In this document: positions 32,650 to 44,613 of the stretch, in pieces
How positions within the stretch are numbered: position 1 is the first letter of the stretch
How the letters are laid out: every line of letters starts with the position of its first letter
Assembly: GCA_036872755.1 (NCBI GenBank)
Contig: JAVHNS010000003.1
Location: 3,348,001-3,412,000, forward strand
Source of the DNA: Orbilia blumenaviensis
Taxonomy: Eukaryota > Ascomycota > Orbiliomycetes > Orbiliales > Orbiliaceae
Length of the DNA stretch: 64,000 bases
Direction of reading: 5' to 3'
Translations under genes and position numbers: made by a program
The notes under the pieces: model-generated
Told to the model about the DNA's origin: nothing
Databases searched by the model: none
What the model saw: the letters and a program-made list of their open reading frames with translations, nothing else

Positions 32650-32930
32650 ATATATTGCTAAGACCAAACAACCACCAGGATCATTCATTCAGCACATATC
32701 GACATCACAATCTTTCTCTTCTTCTATCTCGACTCCATCCAAATTGCTCCCGAACCCCAGCAGGTTATGGCCATCGCCCTCCTCTCCCACGGTGTCGCTT
32801 TCAAAAGCACCGCAGTTTATCTACCATGCCCTTCACCAGCCGCGTCGATGACCGACGATGATTTTCTAAAAGCCATTAACTGCTAGGGGCCACATACACG
32901 ACCCATGCAGCTAGTTTGGCTCAATCAATC

Positions 32931-33939
32931 ATGAAGTGGATTTTCCACACTACGCGTCTCCCTTTCAAGCTACCTTGCTGCTATCGCAATACCCACCTCA
33001 TACACCATCGCGTTCACAGCTCTGAAACACCGCTGCCTTGATCCGATACAACTCCAGTAAGGGAAATATGCAATTCCTCTGTATGAAGCTAGACGGACTC
33101 ACAACTATTATAGGCTTCAGAGATTTCCTCGCAACCTTGTTTCACCCACGCCGGATACCAAAGGTTGGGCTCAAGATACTCCTTTCGAGATCTTTGTCAA
33201 TACACACACCAGCAGGACCCTGCCTTCTATAGTGCCTGGTTACTCCGGAATACTCAGGCCGAGTCATGGGTACCTTGCGATACTGGAGGTTATTCACATG
33301 GTGCGGACCCGTGATATGGGCGTACACTCTATGACTCCTGACAGCGGAGTCTCCAACTAACTCGCTGCTCTTAGGTGGCCCCAAGCTGGTCCCAACTAAG
33401 ATGATTAGCCCTCCTGCATTTTTTCCATGAACGGCTCGGTCGGAAACCAAGATGCTATCATTAGCACTAGCTTTCCAGCTCTCTACGGTACAAGCGAAGT
33501 GACCAGTTTATGGTCTACTTTGATGAGCGGGTCTCGAACACCAAGACTGGTAGATGACGGATATTACTCCAACGCTACGCTCTGGCCGCGTCGCTGGCCC
33601 TGGATGGGCGTGCGTGCTCGTTGATTTTATATATATTTACGTCTCAATATCGCTATGGCGGGTGTTTCGTTTCATGCTTTGGCTTCCGGCGGGTAGCCGC
33701 TTGAATGCAGCTGATGTATCATGGTCGGGCTGTCGCATCTTTCTGATGGGTATATCCTACCATGCCTCCTAAAAGATGCACCTTACACATTCCATGGTTT
33801 CATCTATCAGACCCGTGACTATTGTCATATCAGCACTATAGCATGGAGCAATATAAGCTGGACCCAAAAGGGGGCAGATACCCGAAAGCCACCACATAGT
33901 CGAGGTATGGACCAACTGGAGAATAATATTATTAGCTAG
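32931..33939 (+). pseudogene. Second decayed secreted-protein-like frame
   Basis: From ATG 32931, after a one-base shift, a plus-strand frame runs to TAG 33937 with stops at 33058, 33358, 33397, 33406, 33622, 33694 and 33712. Near the start it reads like a signal peptide (hydrophobic Ser/Leu/Ala/Ile stretch), and the stretch 33061-33357 is open for 99 codons. Fewer stops than expected for this base composition suggest former coding sequence. The family is unknown; it lies in the same direction as the preceding pseudogene. A spliced, still functional gene cannot be ruled out. Confidence 0.35.
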
Positions 33940-36521
33940 ACACATAAATATCGACTGAAACAAATTCGAAACCGCGAAGCACAAATAATGCGCGTGTGGC
34001 CTAATTTTATTCATATCAGACCGACTGCACAGAGGATATATACTACATAGTAGGAGTTATCAGTATTTCCATGATCCCTTTTATCCCGGGACACTATCAA
34101 TTGGGGTGTTTCTCGGCACCATATCTAGAGATGAACCCTACTACTAGCGGCGTCGGATCAAAGTGGTTGAAAGTTTGGCAATCATTAAAGCCGAGGAATA
34201 CAGGCCCGATACAGATGATATTCTCGAGTACTTACAAGGCCTTTATGACGGCGAGTTGGAAATAATGGAATTGGGTCTGTTTGTATCCATACTCTCCCAT
34301 CCCGATACCAGAGGACAGCGAGGACCCAGACTATGAAAGTGGTCAGGGCCTGGTAACAAAACTCGGGGCTTAAGTTAACGGGAAATGAAGCTGGAATCCC
34401 TGTTGGTAGATTGGCAGCATATATCTATATTAACCACTAGCGAGTGAGCGAGTCGTGCTAGATTATGTGACGAATGCTTGGTGGATTATTTGCATTGAGG
34501 ATATGAAATATATATATACGCACGGTCTTCAAAAGCCTATAGTGCATTCCAGCGCCGTGTTTCCAAAGAGGCACCGCCTGCAGAGTCTGCGATATATACA
34601 ACACTTCTCATACCCGATATACTGCTATGTTGGAGTCACAAAATACATTAAATGAGAGGTATACACTAACGATCTCGCCAGTGGATGGGATTGGGATGTG
34701 CAAAGCGTCTACGATACAAAAGTCCCAGTTCATTGAAAAGTGGAAAAACAGCATGACGGCATGTACCATGTTTCTAGACCAGTACTGGATAGGTATATAT
34801 ATGTATATAATGATCACCGCCGCAATATCCACGCAAGGGATATATATAAACAGAACCGTGGGTCGGCTGTGTGGTTGATATGCAAGGTGTAGTGTCACAG
34901 CTAGCCTTCATGCACCAAACATAAGCTGGTGATTGCTTGTCGATAAACTGCAAATATAGCGATGGGTGGCACTATTACACCAACCCGCCATAATACACAC
35001 ATACATATACCTCTCACTAAATCCGCATACCCATCGTTGTAAGGTTTCCACACAGATCTCATATGATCCTGCCAGTGGTTCGGCGTGTTATAATGTCCCG
35101 AGAAGAGTAAAGCACATGAACAAGACTCAAAGTGAACGAAAAAGCTACTTGTAATATTTTTTGAAAAAGCGAATTCGAAGTGGGCGAAACCTTCTACGTC
35201 TGCAACCATGGAAGAAGTCATTGATGGGGACGAATATTCCACGAAGCAATAGTGATAAAATATCCTTCGCCACTACCAATCGAACTCGCCCACCAAGAAA
35301 TACCCCCGTATGCTTTTAGTGAAATCCAAGCCATCAACGAATAGAGATATAGAAGAATAATTGCTACGACAGTATATTATATAAATTAAGTTGCAGAGCT
35401 TCGAAGCCTCGTTCTCGGCCTCTTCTACTGAAATCAGGGCTGCATACAAAAAAAAGGCACTAGATGTATACGAATCCACTCAGATAAACATGGAGGAGCC
35501 ATCGAAGCCAAAGGGTTGTCCTAGGCATGCGGCAGTAGGTATTAATATTTTTAGAGTATCATTTGATATTAGCCAGCACGAGTTAGAGCTAGAGTATCGA
35601 GGGCAATACCAGAACCACAGGTTGAAATAGTAACAAGATGTGCGATAACGCACAATTTGATTGAATACATGTCAATAGCAAGGTTGCAAAGTTACAACTA
35701 TTTTCTAGAAGTTTTAGGAATGTTAGATTCATGGATACTTGAGTCAGACGCCACAGCGCTAGCGTGCAAATTCAATCTTTTGATTCCATATACAAAATTC
35801 GATGATATCATGATAACTGGAGTAATACAGATATTGATGCAAGATTTCCTCAGCCGCATTCTCCTTACCAATTTGGAATTAATCTGCGAGTTCCCGTGCG
35901 GCCCCTCGTATTATTGCAGATACGCACGATCTCAGCAGGTAAGTGGCACAGATTTCTGCGAGGGCTCACAACTATCTGCACGCCTTACCTTTTCCACACA
36001 CCATTAAAAAAATGCAACATCAGAAATGTGATGCCGATTGCTCTTCAAGTGGGCCCGTTCTTGGCATGCGAACGTAACCGCCCAACCACCGCTCAGTATC
36101 GAATCATATGCCGACAGCTGACCTCAGCCAGCCCGGCAGAAAAGGGCAATCAGTAACGGAAAAAACAAGTAATTGGGATGAGGCTACGGAATTTCAGGTA
36201 TTCTAAAAGCGCGAAAATGGAATTGGAGACGTTATGGTGCGGCAGTTGGCGGGGTTGCTGGCTCCAATTGGCTTCCCTTGGGAAACCCCCCTCCATCCAC
36301 TCCCTCTCCATCAGGCAGCTTCGAATTGGTCTTTATTTCTTCTATTCTATTGCTATTCGACGAATTTGCTCATTGCTTACTTCGAAATCCTCATCATCAA
36401 TTTTCAACACTATCTCTGCCATCAACCCTGCAGTCGCCAAACCGGGTTATCCTATTCCGGCACATTGATCCGATAAAAGTCCCTTCTTCCAACGGAATCC
36501 TCAAACGGAACAACTTGAACC
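33940..36521. other. Gene-poor stretch with scattered coding-like fragments
   Basis: Short protein-like plus-strand segments occur at about 34163-34340 and 35805-36156, the latter containing a good donor motif (GCAG/GTAAGT, near 35940), but no complete gene can be built. The last 300 bases are the promoter and leader of the F-box gene. Confidence 0.35.
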
Positions 36522-38587
36522 ATGGATAGCTGGATCGCTATCAAGGATACCATGTCACTTTGTAGCCTCCCGTTTGATCTGCTAGCATATATTTTATATG
36601 ACGTAAGTACCATCCCATTCCCTCGACCGCCCAAGCATCTGCTAGCAGGCAAGGTAACTACTAATACTAGAACAACTTTTACTAATTTAATACTTGCGTG
36701 AGATAGTGTATCCAAGATGACCGCAGCCTTCGTGCTATCAGTCTTACCTGCAGACTCCTCCGAGAACTCGCCCTTCGACGCCTGAATTCAGAAAAAGTTA
36801 CATTGAACACCAAACAAGCTGGACACGCTGAAATACCAGGAAAAGACCTTGTAAACAGCCTTTTGACATCTCAGGACTATCGTTCTATGGGTTTGATGAA
36901 AGAGCTATGCTTAGATCTCAATGGTTTTGACTGCCAGCGCCTTCTCAAATCCGATCGTCAAAGTTATGTCAGGTTCATGGCCGACGTCGAGCATCTTGTC
37001 GAAAAGTGCCGTACTGTGCGCAAAGCCGTACTTAAGGAACCATGGGCTATAGAAGAAGCAGAGATGGTAGCAGTTACTCGCTGGTCACACAGGCTATCAA
37101 AAATTCCAAGTCTCGAAGTACTTTTTATCGACCTCTGCGATCGTAACTACCACGATTTAGCACCTGATCACCAATATATCGCACGCATCGAAGAGCCTGA
37201 GATCTGTTTTGGGAAGGGCGTCCACGAGGGACTTGAATGTCTATCGTTTCAAACAATACTTAGTGAACACAGCCAGGACAACTATATACAGTATGGTAAC
37301 TTTGTCAGAACGACTTTGAAAGATAATATCAGCTCTCTAAATCGCCTATGGTTTGCCGGGCCTGAACTCCATAATGCGATTTCGGATATGCCAGCTTCCG
37401 CCCTAGCTTCTATGAAGCTCAAATCTCTTAGCATTTTTCGGTTGATATCGCACCTACCTCTCGTTAGAGTGCTGGGATTGCGTCCGCTAACAACCGACGA
37501 AATAAACAAAATAACTATGCCCCGAGAAGATGCGGTAACTGGCCTAGAATACTTGTATCTGTCTAACGGAAGGTTTGAAGGCTCTGCTGAGGTGGAGTTG
37601 CTGGAATACCTTTATACGCCCAAACTAAAATCGCTACAAATTGGTGCCAATCTTATTGGGCCGTCCCGGGAAACATTCGCATTACTCCTGAAATATTTAG
37701 TGTCCTTCTCATCTTTACAGCGATTTGGAACAACTTTAGTTCAAAACAGCTCCCTTAGGCAACACTGGACTATCTTGAACATGGTTACAGGGTGGCACCC
37801 GAATGTCAAGACCTTAGCGGCCTGGAATAGCTGGTGTTCGTTCATACAGATTATTGCCGAAAACCAACGACTGACAGGCTCCTCGCGGAGATTTGAGATG
37901 AACCTAAAGTCAGAAACTGCAAAACAGGGACTCTTTGTACGTAGGACCCCAAACTTTCGAAGCTACCAACCCCTTGCGGCCACGTTAACATTTTCACAGA
38001 ACGCCTTAGGAATCATAATAGAGAAACATTCAGGGAACCGGTCCTCTATCTCAGCATTATCGATCGGACAATATTTGTGGGAAGACCGATATTTTGCCCC
38101 ACGCGAAATTTGCACTATCATTTCGACGATTCTCTACATTCATCAGAAACGCCTCGAGCCCACAACACCATTTAGGGTTGTGTCCAATGAATCACAGATA
38201 TCACCTTCAGTCGAGACGCCGGCTCGCCAAGCTTTATTCAAGACTGTGGCGGAACAACGAAAGTGGCCCCTGTCATTTATTAATCGATCTGGGCAGAGGA
38301 GGGCTATTCGTAAATATCTCTCAACACTCGCCTCAGCCGTCCCACCAGGGTGGAGCACATGGAACGATGGAATAGCGGCATGGGATACTGAAAGCCAAGA
38401 AGCGAAGGAAACGGTGGTAAATGGAATATGCGATTGTGTTATGTACGACCTGCCCGACGGATTTAATAGACTGGAAGTAGAATGGAAATCGCATTGTCTC
38501 GACAGAAGATGGTCGAGAGATGAGAAGGATTGGCGATTTGTCTGGGATAAAACGGGAGACCGCTGGGAGCTCTCGGAATACCTTTGA
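36522..38587 (+). CDS. F-box protein with leucine-rich-like C-terminus
   Basis: Two exons, 36522-36602 and 36707-38587, 653 residues. The 104-bp intron starts GTAAGT, has TACTAAT near its end and ends ATAG; it splits the F-box, which reads LPFDLLAYILYD / CIQDDRSLRAISLTCRLLRELALRRL (about 16-53). Starting at the downstream ATG (36803) would lose the F-box, so exon 1 is strongly supported. F-box proteins bind Skp1 and bring substrates to SCF ubiquitin ligases. The rest contains irregular Leu-rich segments (SLEVLFIDLC, LKSLSIF, LKSLQIG), as in many fungal F-box/LRR-like proteins. The substrate is unknown. Confidence 0.8.
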
Positions 38588-39466
38588 ACCTTACTCTTTT
38601 CTTCTTTAGAACCGTTTTGCGTACCCGGTGTGCTTTTGCCGTTATTGTATTTGTTCTTCTTAGCCTGGAGTTTGGGGAGTTATATTTTCCCGTCGCCTTT
38701 TTCGTTTCTTTGCATTGTCTTGCATTGGCTTATTTGTTCGGAAGGGGCTTTTAGGCCCCCCGCGATATCGGGATTCTGGAATTACACATCTATTTAAAGT
38801 TTCTGGGGCCTCCGCTATGAGGCAAGCTTGAACCATGGCTGACCCTTGCCACCGCGTCTATTCACACTGCATCATTCGTCGCGAACTCTCGCCGCCACCG
38901 TGCAATGGCAAACGTGCGTTGTTACATGGTGATACCTTACCCCGCAATGGTCTCGAGAAGGCCGTGGCCGAACTTCGGTCGCTTCATCGTCTCGATGCGG
39001 TCAAACCAAAAAAAAACAGTGGATCTTGGCCCGAAACGGATCACGATACGAGAAAATTCCCGGTCGTCCTTTGCATGCGCACGCAGGCGGGCGAGGACCC
39101 ACGAGACGACAGGCTGCTGCAGCATCCGGACCACTCTTACCGAAGGGCATAAAAAGTATATTGCCCGAAACGAAACCCGTACCCGAGCTCGGTTGCACAT
39201 TGTTTCGGTTTTCCGTGGTATTATTGTGCGGGTAACTACTAAGTATCCACTCGTGCAACCCCTCCCTCCCTCCCTCCGTCCCCCGTGAACACGTTTTATT
39301 TTTCCCGTTAAGACTGGATATAATATCGGACGGATAGCTGCTTCTCCTCCCAGATCCTGTGGATACCCCGCCTGCCCGTACCTTATTTTTAAAATCGCTC
39401 CAATTGGTCTTTTTTTTCTGTGTAATTTCTGTTTCGTAGCAAAGAGAGAGAGAGAGAGAAGGAAAA
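38588..39466. other. Intergenic, promoter of the aldolase gene
   Basis: Pyrimidine-rich runs (for example CCCTCCCTCCCTCC near 39265) and a GA microsatellite at about 39442-39460, just upstream of the aldolase ATG. No supported gene; the long minus-strand frame here starts with GTG and overlaps the promoter. Confidence 0.4.
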
Positions 39467-40563
39467 ATGGCAGCAACCCCAACCCCACCCCCAGATGGCG
39501 TCTACGTCCCCGTCCCCACTTTCTTCAGACCCTTCGACAAAGCAGCGTATAAGCAACCCCTCGACCTCACCGCACAAACCGAACATACCCTCTTCCTCGC
39601 CAACGCCGGAATCACGGGATTAGTACTATGCGGTTCCACCGGCGAAGCCGTCCACCTATCCCTCGTCGAGCGTAACGAGCTTATCAAATCCCAGAAGGCG
39701 GCGTTAGTAGACCGAGGGTTTAACGATGTCGTGATCATGGCGGGGACGGCGAGTCAGAATATTGATGAGACTATTGGGGTTATTGCTGAAAGTAAAGCTG
39801 CTGGGGCGGATTATGCGCTTGTGTTGACGCCGAGTTACTTTGCGTCTGCGGGGGGTTACAGTGAGGAGGGGTTGAGAAGTTGGTATATGGCTGTGGCGGA
39901 TAATAGTGAATTGCCAGTTTTGGTGAGTTTCTCTTTTTTTAATGCGGGCTTAAGAAGGGGGTAAACGGAGCAGTGCTAATAAAGTTGGTGGGACAGGTGT
40001 ATAACTACCCTGCGGTGACGAATAACCTACAGCTCTCGCTAGCGTTGATGAAGCAACTAGCCAGCCATCCAAATATTGTCGGCTGCAAGCTGTCGCACGG
40101 GAATATGTCGCATCATCTGATCTTGTCATCGACCAAACAGATCAATCATGAGAATTTCAGAGTATTCACAGGTCTTGGCCAGCAATTGCTACCCTTGCTG
40201 CTATCCGGCCCCGGCGCTGCAGGTGCGATCGATGGAACAGCTGCATATTTCCCAAAGACACTGTTGAGGATCTGGACTCTAGCGAAAAAGATCTCTGCGG
40301 CGGGCGGGAATGTGACGCAGGATGAGTGGGATGAGGTCCATGCTTTGCAGTGCGCTTATAGCGAGGTCGAGGAGTGGGTTGTTAAGTTTGGAACTATTGG
40401 GATTAAAGAAGCTGTTGCGAAGGTTCTTGGAATCTCGGTCGGACAAGCTGGTGGAAGGTTGCCGTTTTGTGAGGGAGCTAGCGGTGGTGGTGGGCCTGCG
40501 AAGGAATGGGAGAAATTTAGAGGGGTGTTTGAGACGGTGCAGGATTTCGAGGGAAAGTTGTGA
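39467..40563 (+). CDS. DHDPS/NAL-family class I aldolase
   Basis: Exons 39467-39922 and 39997-40563; the 74-bp intron (GTGAGT, GCTAAT, ACAG) joins PVL to VYNYP in frame, giving 340 residues. The TIM-barrel family motifs are present: GSTGE at 56-60, catalytic Tyr in YNYP at 154, and the Schiff-base Lys at 183 in VGCKLSHGN. Fungi make lysine through aminoadipate, so this is not lysine biosynthesis. Fungal members include 2-keto-3-deoxy-L-galactonate aldolase of pectin breakdown and hydroxy-oxoglutarate-type aldolases. I cannot choose between these from motifs alone. An L-rhamnonate dehydratase lies 9 kb downstream, which makes a sugar-acid role attractive. Cytosolic: no targeting signal is visible. 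Confidence 0.88.
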
Positions 40564-41378
40564 CCTTGATATATACAACCAACCGATAGAAGGAAAAGAG
40601 TATATATGTCAATAACAGGGGGTATGCAAGATCGAGATATCGATCAAGATCTCAGGCTTTTGGGAAAGAGGCCCAGTCGTTTCGAATTTCCCTCGCGAGG
40701 AAAATCAGATAGGGTTCGGAAATACACCTTCCCGTCGTGTCGAATTGCCCGAATAAGTGATCGTAACTTGGAGGAATTTTCATCGGATACTGAGCTGCAT
40801 TTGCGTATACCTATGCATGCATGCAGATGCAGTGAGATGAAAATAACTCTACATTCCAAGCTGCCAATGCAGATAAGATATGCGCCTCGTCACGATATCA
40901 CATGTGACTGTGAAATGCAGATGATGTGGAATGCAACCAGCTTACCTAACTGCGGATTCCCTGCCGCACTTCCTGACCAAAAACCAACTCCGCGGGTTTA
41001 AATGTATTTTAGGTTCCCTCTGATAGGCTAATCCCGTCGTATGCTTTCGGTATTTTTAACGGGACCCTGGTATATACTCGCCTAGTACATATGCAGTGTT
41101 TGTGCTACGTAATTTTTCCTATCTTATCGACTTTTTTTCTAACCATGCATGAAGTATTGTGCCGCGGTCGATTGTATGCAACGGGACACCGGATGCACGG
41201 ACCAAGTGGAAGAAACTTATCACAGGTCTGTTATGCATGTTGGGGTTGCAATTCGAATTGTACCATGTACCCCTCCTTTCAATATATCACCAGTCAGTTT
41301 AGAAGTCGAATATACATCACACCCCCTGGAAGCCGGATCTTATATATACAACCTTATCTCTAAACTTTAAATTAGAAG
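40564..41378. other. Intergenic before the TauD-like gene
   Basis: Two ATG frames (40606-41001, 131 codons; 41149-41370, 73 codons) have no recognisable features. The second ends 8 nt before the dioxygenase ATG and could at most be an upstream ORF. No RNA gene or repeat was seen. Confidence 0.35.
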
Positions 41379-42748
41379 ATGTACGATACGGTCTCAACTT
41401 TGAGAGAGAATAATTTGATCTCGGGGTTTAATTTGGCCGGACCAGGGGAGCAGCCGGATATCGAATACCATCCGGATGCCACCAAATACCATGCCCGAAC
41501 AGCATTGCGTCTACAGCAAGACCCAGAATTAGTGAATACGCCTTTGCCATCTGGGTTTCCTTCTAAAGTTGAGGGGCCGATTGTGTGGGAAGGGAAACAG
41601 TGGACGGATGAGAAGCAGTGGGTTTATGAATTGAGTGAGGTGGAGTTGAAAGAGATTGATAATGCTGTTAAACACTTTCAAGGTTACACACACCCCATTA
41701 TTATATGATCCCAGTTTGGGAAATAAACTTGAGGGCTCCAACAACTGAACTATCTAAACTCTATACAGGTCTTAACCTCCCCCTCGGTCACATAAACCCA
41801 ACAACATTTCCCCTCCCGACCCTTTCACCAACACTCCACGCCCTCTCCAAAGAACTCTACTCCGGCCGGGGCTTCTTCGTCCTGCGCACCCTCCCAGTAG
41901 ACACCTACTCAAAGCTCCAAACCGCAATCTCCTTCGCCGGCATCTCCTCCCACGTTGGTCCCCTCCGCGGCCGCCAATCCGGAGATAACGCTGTGTTCGC
42001 CCACATAAAAGACCTAAGAGCAACGCATAACCTCAAAGAAATTGGAAACGCAGCGTACACGACCGATGCACAGGTCTTTCATACCGATGCAGGGGATTTA
42101 ATCGCTCTCTTAGCTTTAGAGGTCGCAGCTGAAGGTGGAACGAGTAGGATATCGAGTAGTTGGAGGATTTACAATGATATTGCGGAGAATAGGCCGGATT
42201 TAATCGCGACTTTGGCAGATAAGTGGGTATTGGATAGCTTTGGAGGCGATCCGCCATATTCCCAGCGACCACTATTATTCCATGAGGATGGGAATATAAT
42301 CCTTCAATATTCCCGTCGACATTTCACGGGATATCTCTCCCAAAAGCGAAATCCGGAGATACCGGCTATAACCGAAGCGCAGGCGGAGGCGTTGGATGCG
42401 ATTCATTATACTGCTGAAAAGCATTCTTTGGCGTTGAATTTCCAGAAGGGAGATATGCAGTTTATCAATAGCTTGGGGTTGGTGCATGCGAGAGATGCGT
42501 TTAGAGATGATGAGAATAAAACGTGAGTGCTATTATTTCCTTAAAGTGGCATATATATAGCTAACCTGTGACATTATAACTGAAGGAGACATCTGATACG
42601 CCTGTGGCTGCGGAACGAAGACTTGGCGTGGAAGACCCCGGCGGCGTTACAGCACATCTGGGATAAACTATATAAATTAAAACCTGATGAGCAGAATTTC
42701 CCGTTGGAGCCTGAGATAAGGAAGAAGGCCGGCGGGGTTGCGAAGTAA
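41379..42748 (+). CDS. TauD/TfdA-family Fe(II)/2-oxoglutarate dioxygenase
   Basis: Three exons: 41379-41682, 41769-42522, 42586-42748; 406 residues. Intron 1 (86 bp) has a non-standard GTTACA donor but a good TCTAAAC branch site and CAG acceptor; intron 2 (63 bp) is GTGAGT...GAAG. Both keep frame. The iron-binding facial triad is H206-x-D208 (VFHTDAGD) and H341 (LGLVHARD), with R358 in the place of the 2-oxoglutarate-binding arginine. The family hydroxylates small substrates such as taurine, sulfonates or aryloxyalkanoates; the fungal substrate cannot be read from sequence. The C-terminal AWKTPAALQHIWDKLY segment is common in fungal TauD-like proteins. It is convergent with the next gene, with only 41 bp between the stop codons. 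Confidence 0.88.
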
Positions 42749-42789
42749 GCCTATAAGCTGAACGGGCGTCTGAATTCCGAGACAGTTTG

Positions 42790-44219
42790 TTAGTCACTCT
42801 GCTCCCGAAAAGAAAGGTATGGGGGAACCTCCCGATTCTTGAATAAATCATTATCTCTCCGATTCCCCGGTTCAAAGCGTAATTTCGACTTCCATGACCC
42901 ACGGTCTTTCCTCGTGACAGCCAAGACTTCCATATTCATGCCTGTGGGGATCAGAATGATATCATTGTAGTAGAAGAAATCATCAACTGGTTCATAACCC
43001 AGAACGAAGTCCACGTGACATAAATCTGGTAAGAAAATCTCATTGGTGCCATCATGCGTCCAATATTTAACGTTATGACGCAATTCTACCTCAGTACGTA
43101 TCTTTGGAGCCCGCCTAAACCAAACTGCTGGATCGGCAGGCCATGGAACTCTTGCTGTACGTAGCTTTTTGAACTTCCGAATCGAAGGGTAGTGTACCGG
43201 TAACCCCCCATACAGATTCGGGCGGTCGGTACTCGCGCGTGCTCCTTCAAAAACTAGGTCTTGGACAGCAGGGCACACTTCAGACATTGTGATAAACAGG
43301 GAGTCATTGACCCCCCGCTCGAGTATCAGATGCAAAAACTCGAGTTTGGGGAATCTAAGTCTCCGATCACCGTCCGGAAGGGTGAAATCTTCACGCATCC
43401 TCAACGTAAGCGACCTTAATATTTCTGCAGAGGAAGAGTAAAACATGCAAGGATAGTGGAAACTGAGCATATTCTCAGCACTGGACAACTCGATCCTCAG
43501 AAAGTGAAAGGAATACGCGGATGCCACTTCCAAAGTCGTTGGGAAGTAGATTTCTTCGTCGGTAGACGTATCACCTATCGATTCCAAAAACTCGCTTCCT
43601 TCGGCTACCAACTCCTCGTCTGATTGTTCCCACGCCGCATTCATGGGGTCAATGCATGTCCCTTCCAAGCGCAGTATTCGCATAGTCTTGTAGAACGGAT
43701 GGACTGATAACTTGCGAACGAGCGCTCGTGATATAGTACCTTCGTAGTTTGAGGATGCTACGAATGGGATGGTTACTCCTGTGAGGCTCGAGAAAATACC
43801 TACTGAGGTACAGTAGATTCTACACAGACGAAAAGTCTCGGCGAAAGAAGGGGTTTCCTTCAAGCCTTGGAAAGTTACTTCCCTGTTATTCGACCCTATT
43901 AATAAACAATTTGATGTAAAATAACCGGAGGATAAGGGATAAAGTCGTACCTAACTCTATGCCTGAGATCTTTAAGATTGCCATTGGTGAACCCCTCGAT
44001 GGAGGCCTCTGAGAGGCGGATGTGCCTAAACAGATATGGTGCGAGACGAGCCCGATGAAGCTTTGAACTTGCAGAGAATGCTTTGACGTCTTCATGGGAT
44101 AAATAGCTGTCTATCATCGCCCATAATTCGCATGGCATTGCATCCCTTGCCGGATTGGTGTTCCCCATTCCTTGCGATTGCGACTCTCCAACCGCTTCGC
44201 CTTTGAGTGTTTCTTCCAT
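42790..44219 (-). CDS. F-box-like protein
   Basis: Exons 44219-43951 and 43882-42790, joined across a 68-bp intron (GTACGA...AACAG), 453 residues. F-box-like region at about 24-62 (MPCELWAMIDSYLSHEDVKAF...). The frame is open to ATG 44345, but that codon has a poor context, while 44219 has A at -3 and puts the F-box near the N-terminus, as is usual. The remainder is an unclassified fungal C-terminal region with no obvious repeats. It probably acts as a substrate adaptor of an SCF ubiquitin ligase. The predicted second exon starts without an ATG, so the intron is needed. Confidence 0.65.
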
Positions 44220-44613
44220 GTTTTTCAATTGAAAATAAAAAAGGGTCCGCTGAAGTGTCAATTTGCTGGAAAATGTTGATCTCCGAGGGTAATCATCGAA
44301 ATCTCTTGGGGTAGCTATAGAGATGACCAAATCGGAAACTGACATAGAAGATGTGATTTTGGGAAGGATGCACGCGCACGTTGGACTAACCTGAGTCCAG
44401 TTACAATATTATATAATGCCTGGAGTACTCGAGTCGAGTCTTAGGTATCTGGATCCTGGTACCATCACGTGACACCGCGCTAACACCTTCTAGGCCAAAG
44501 TTCTCAGCCTCACCTGTCTTCAGCTTCAATCCCCTTGCATTGCGTATTGTATTGTATAGTATTTTCGAATTATACTTTGTACATTGAACACAGTTCGTAT
44601 ATATCCCAGCGCA
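44220..44613. other. Divergent promoter region between two F-box-like genes
   Basis: About 390 bp shared by genes transcribed away from each other. The left part may be coding if the upstream ATG at 44345 is used. No clear dyad or TATA motif stands out. Confidence 0.35.

Noticed and set aside
39001..39488. 183-codon minus-strand frame over the aldolase promoter
   Set aside because: Starts with GTG, covers the GA microsatellite and C-rich promoter runs, and has no domain.
40606..41001. 131-codon ORF after the aldolase gene
   Set aside because: No recognisable features, repetitive Met/Cys pattern, and no conserved context.
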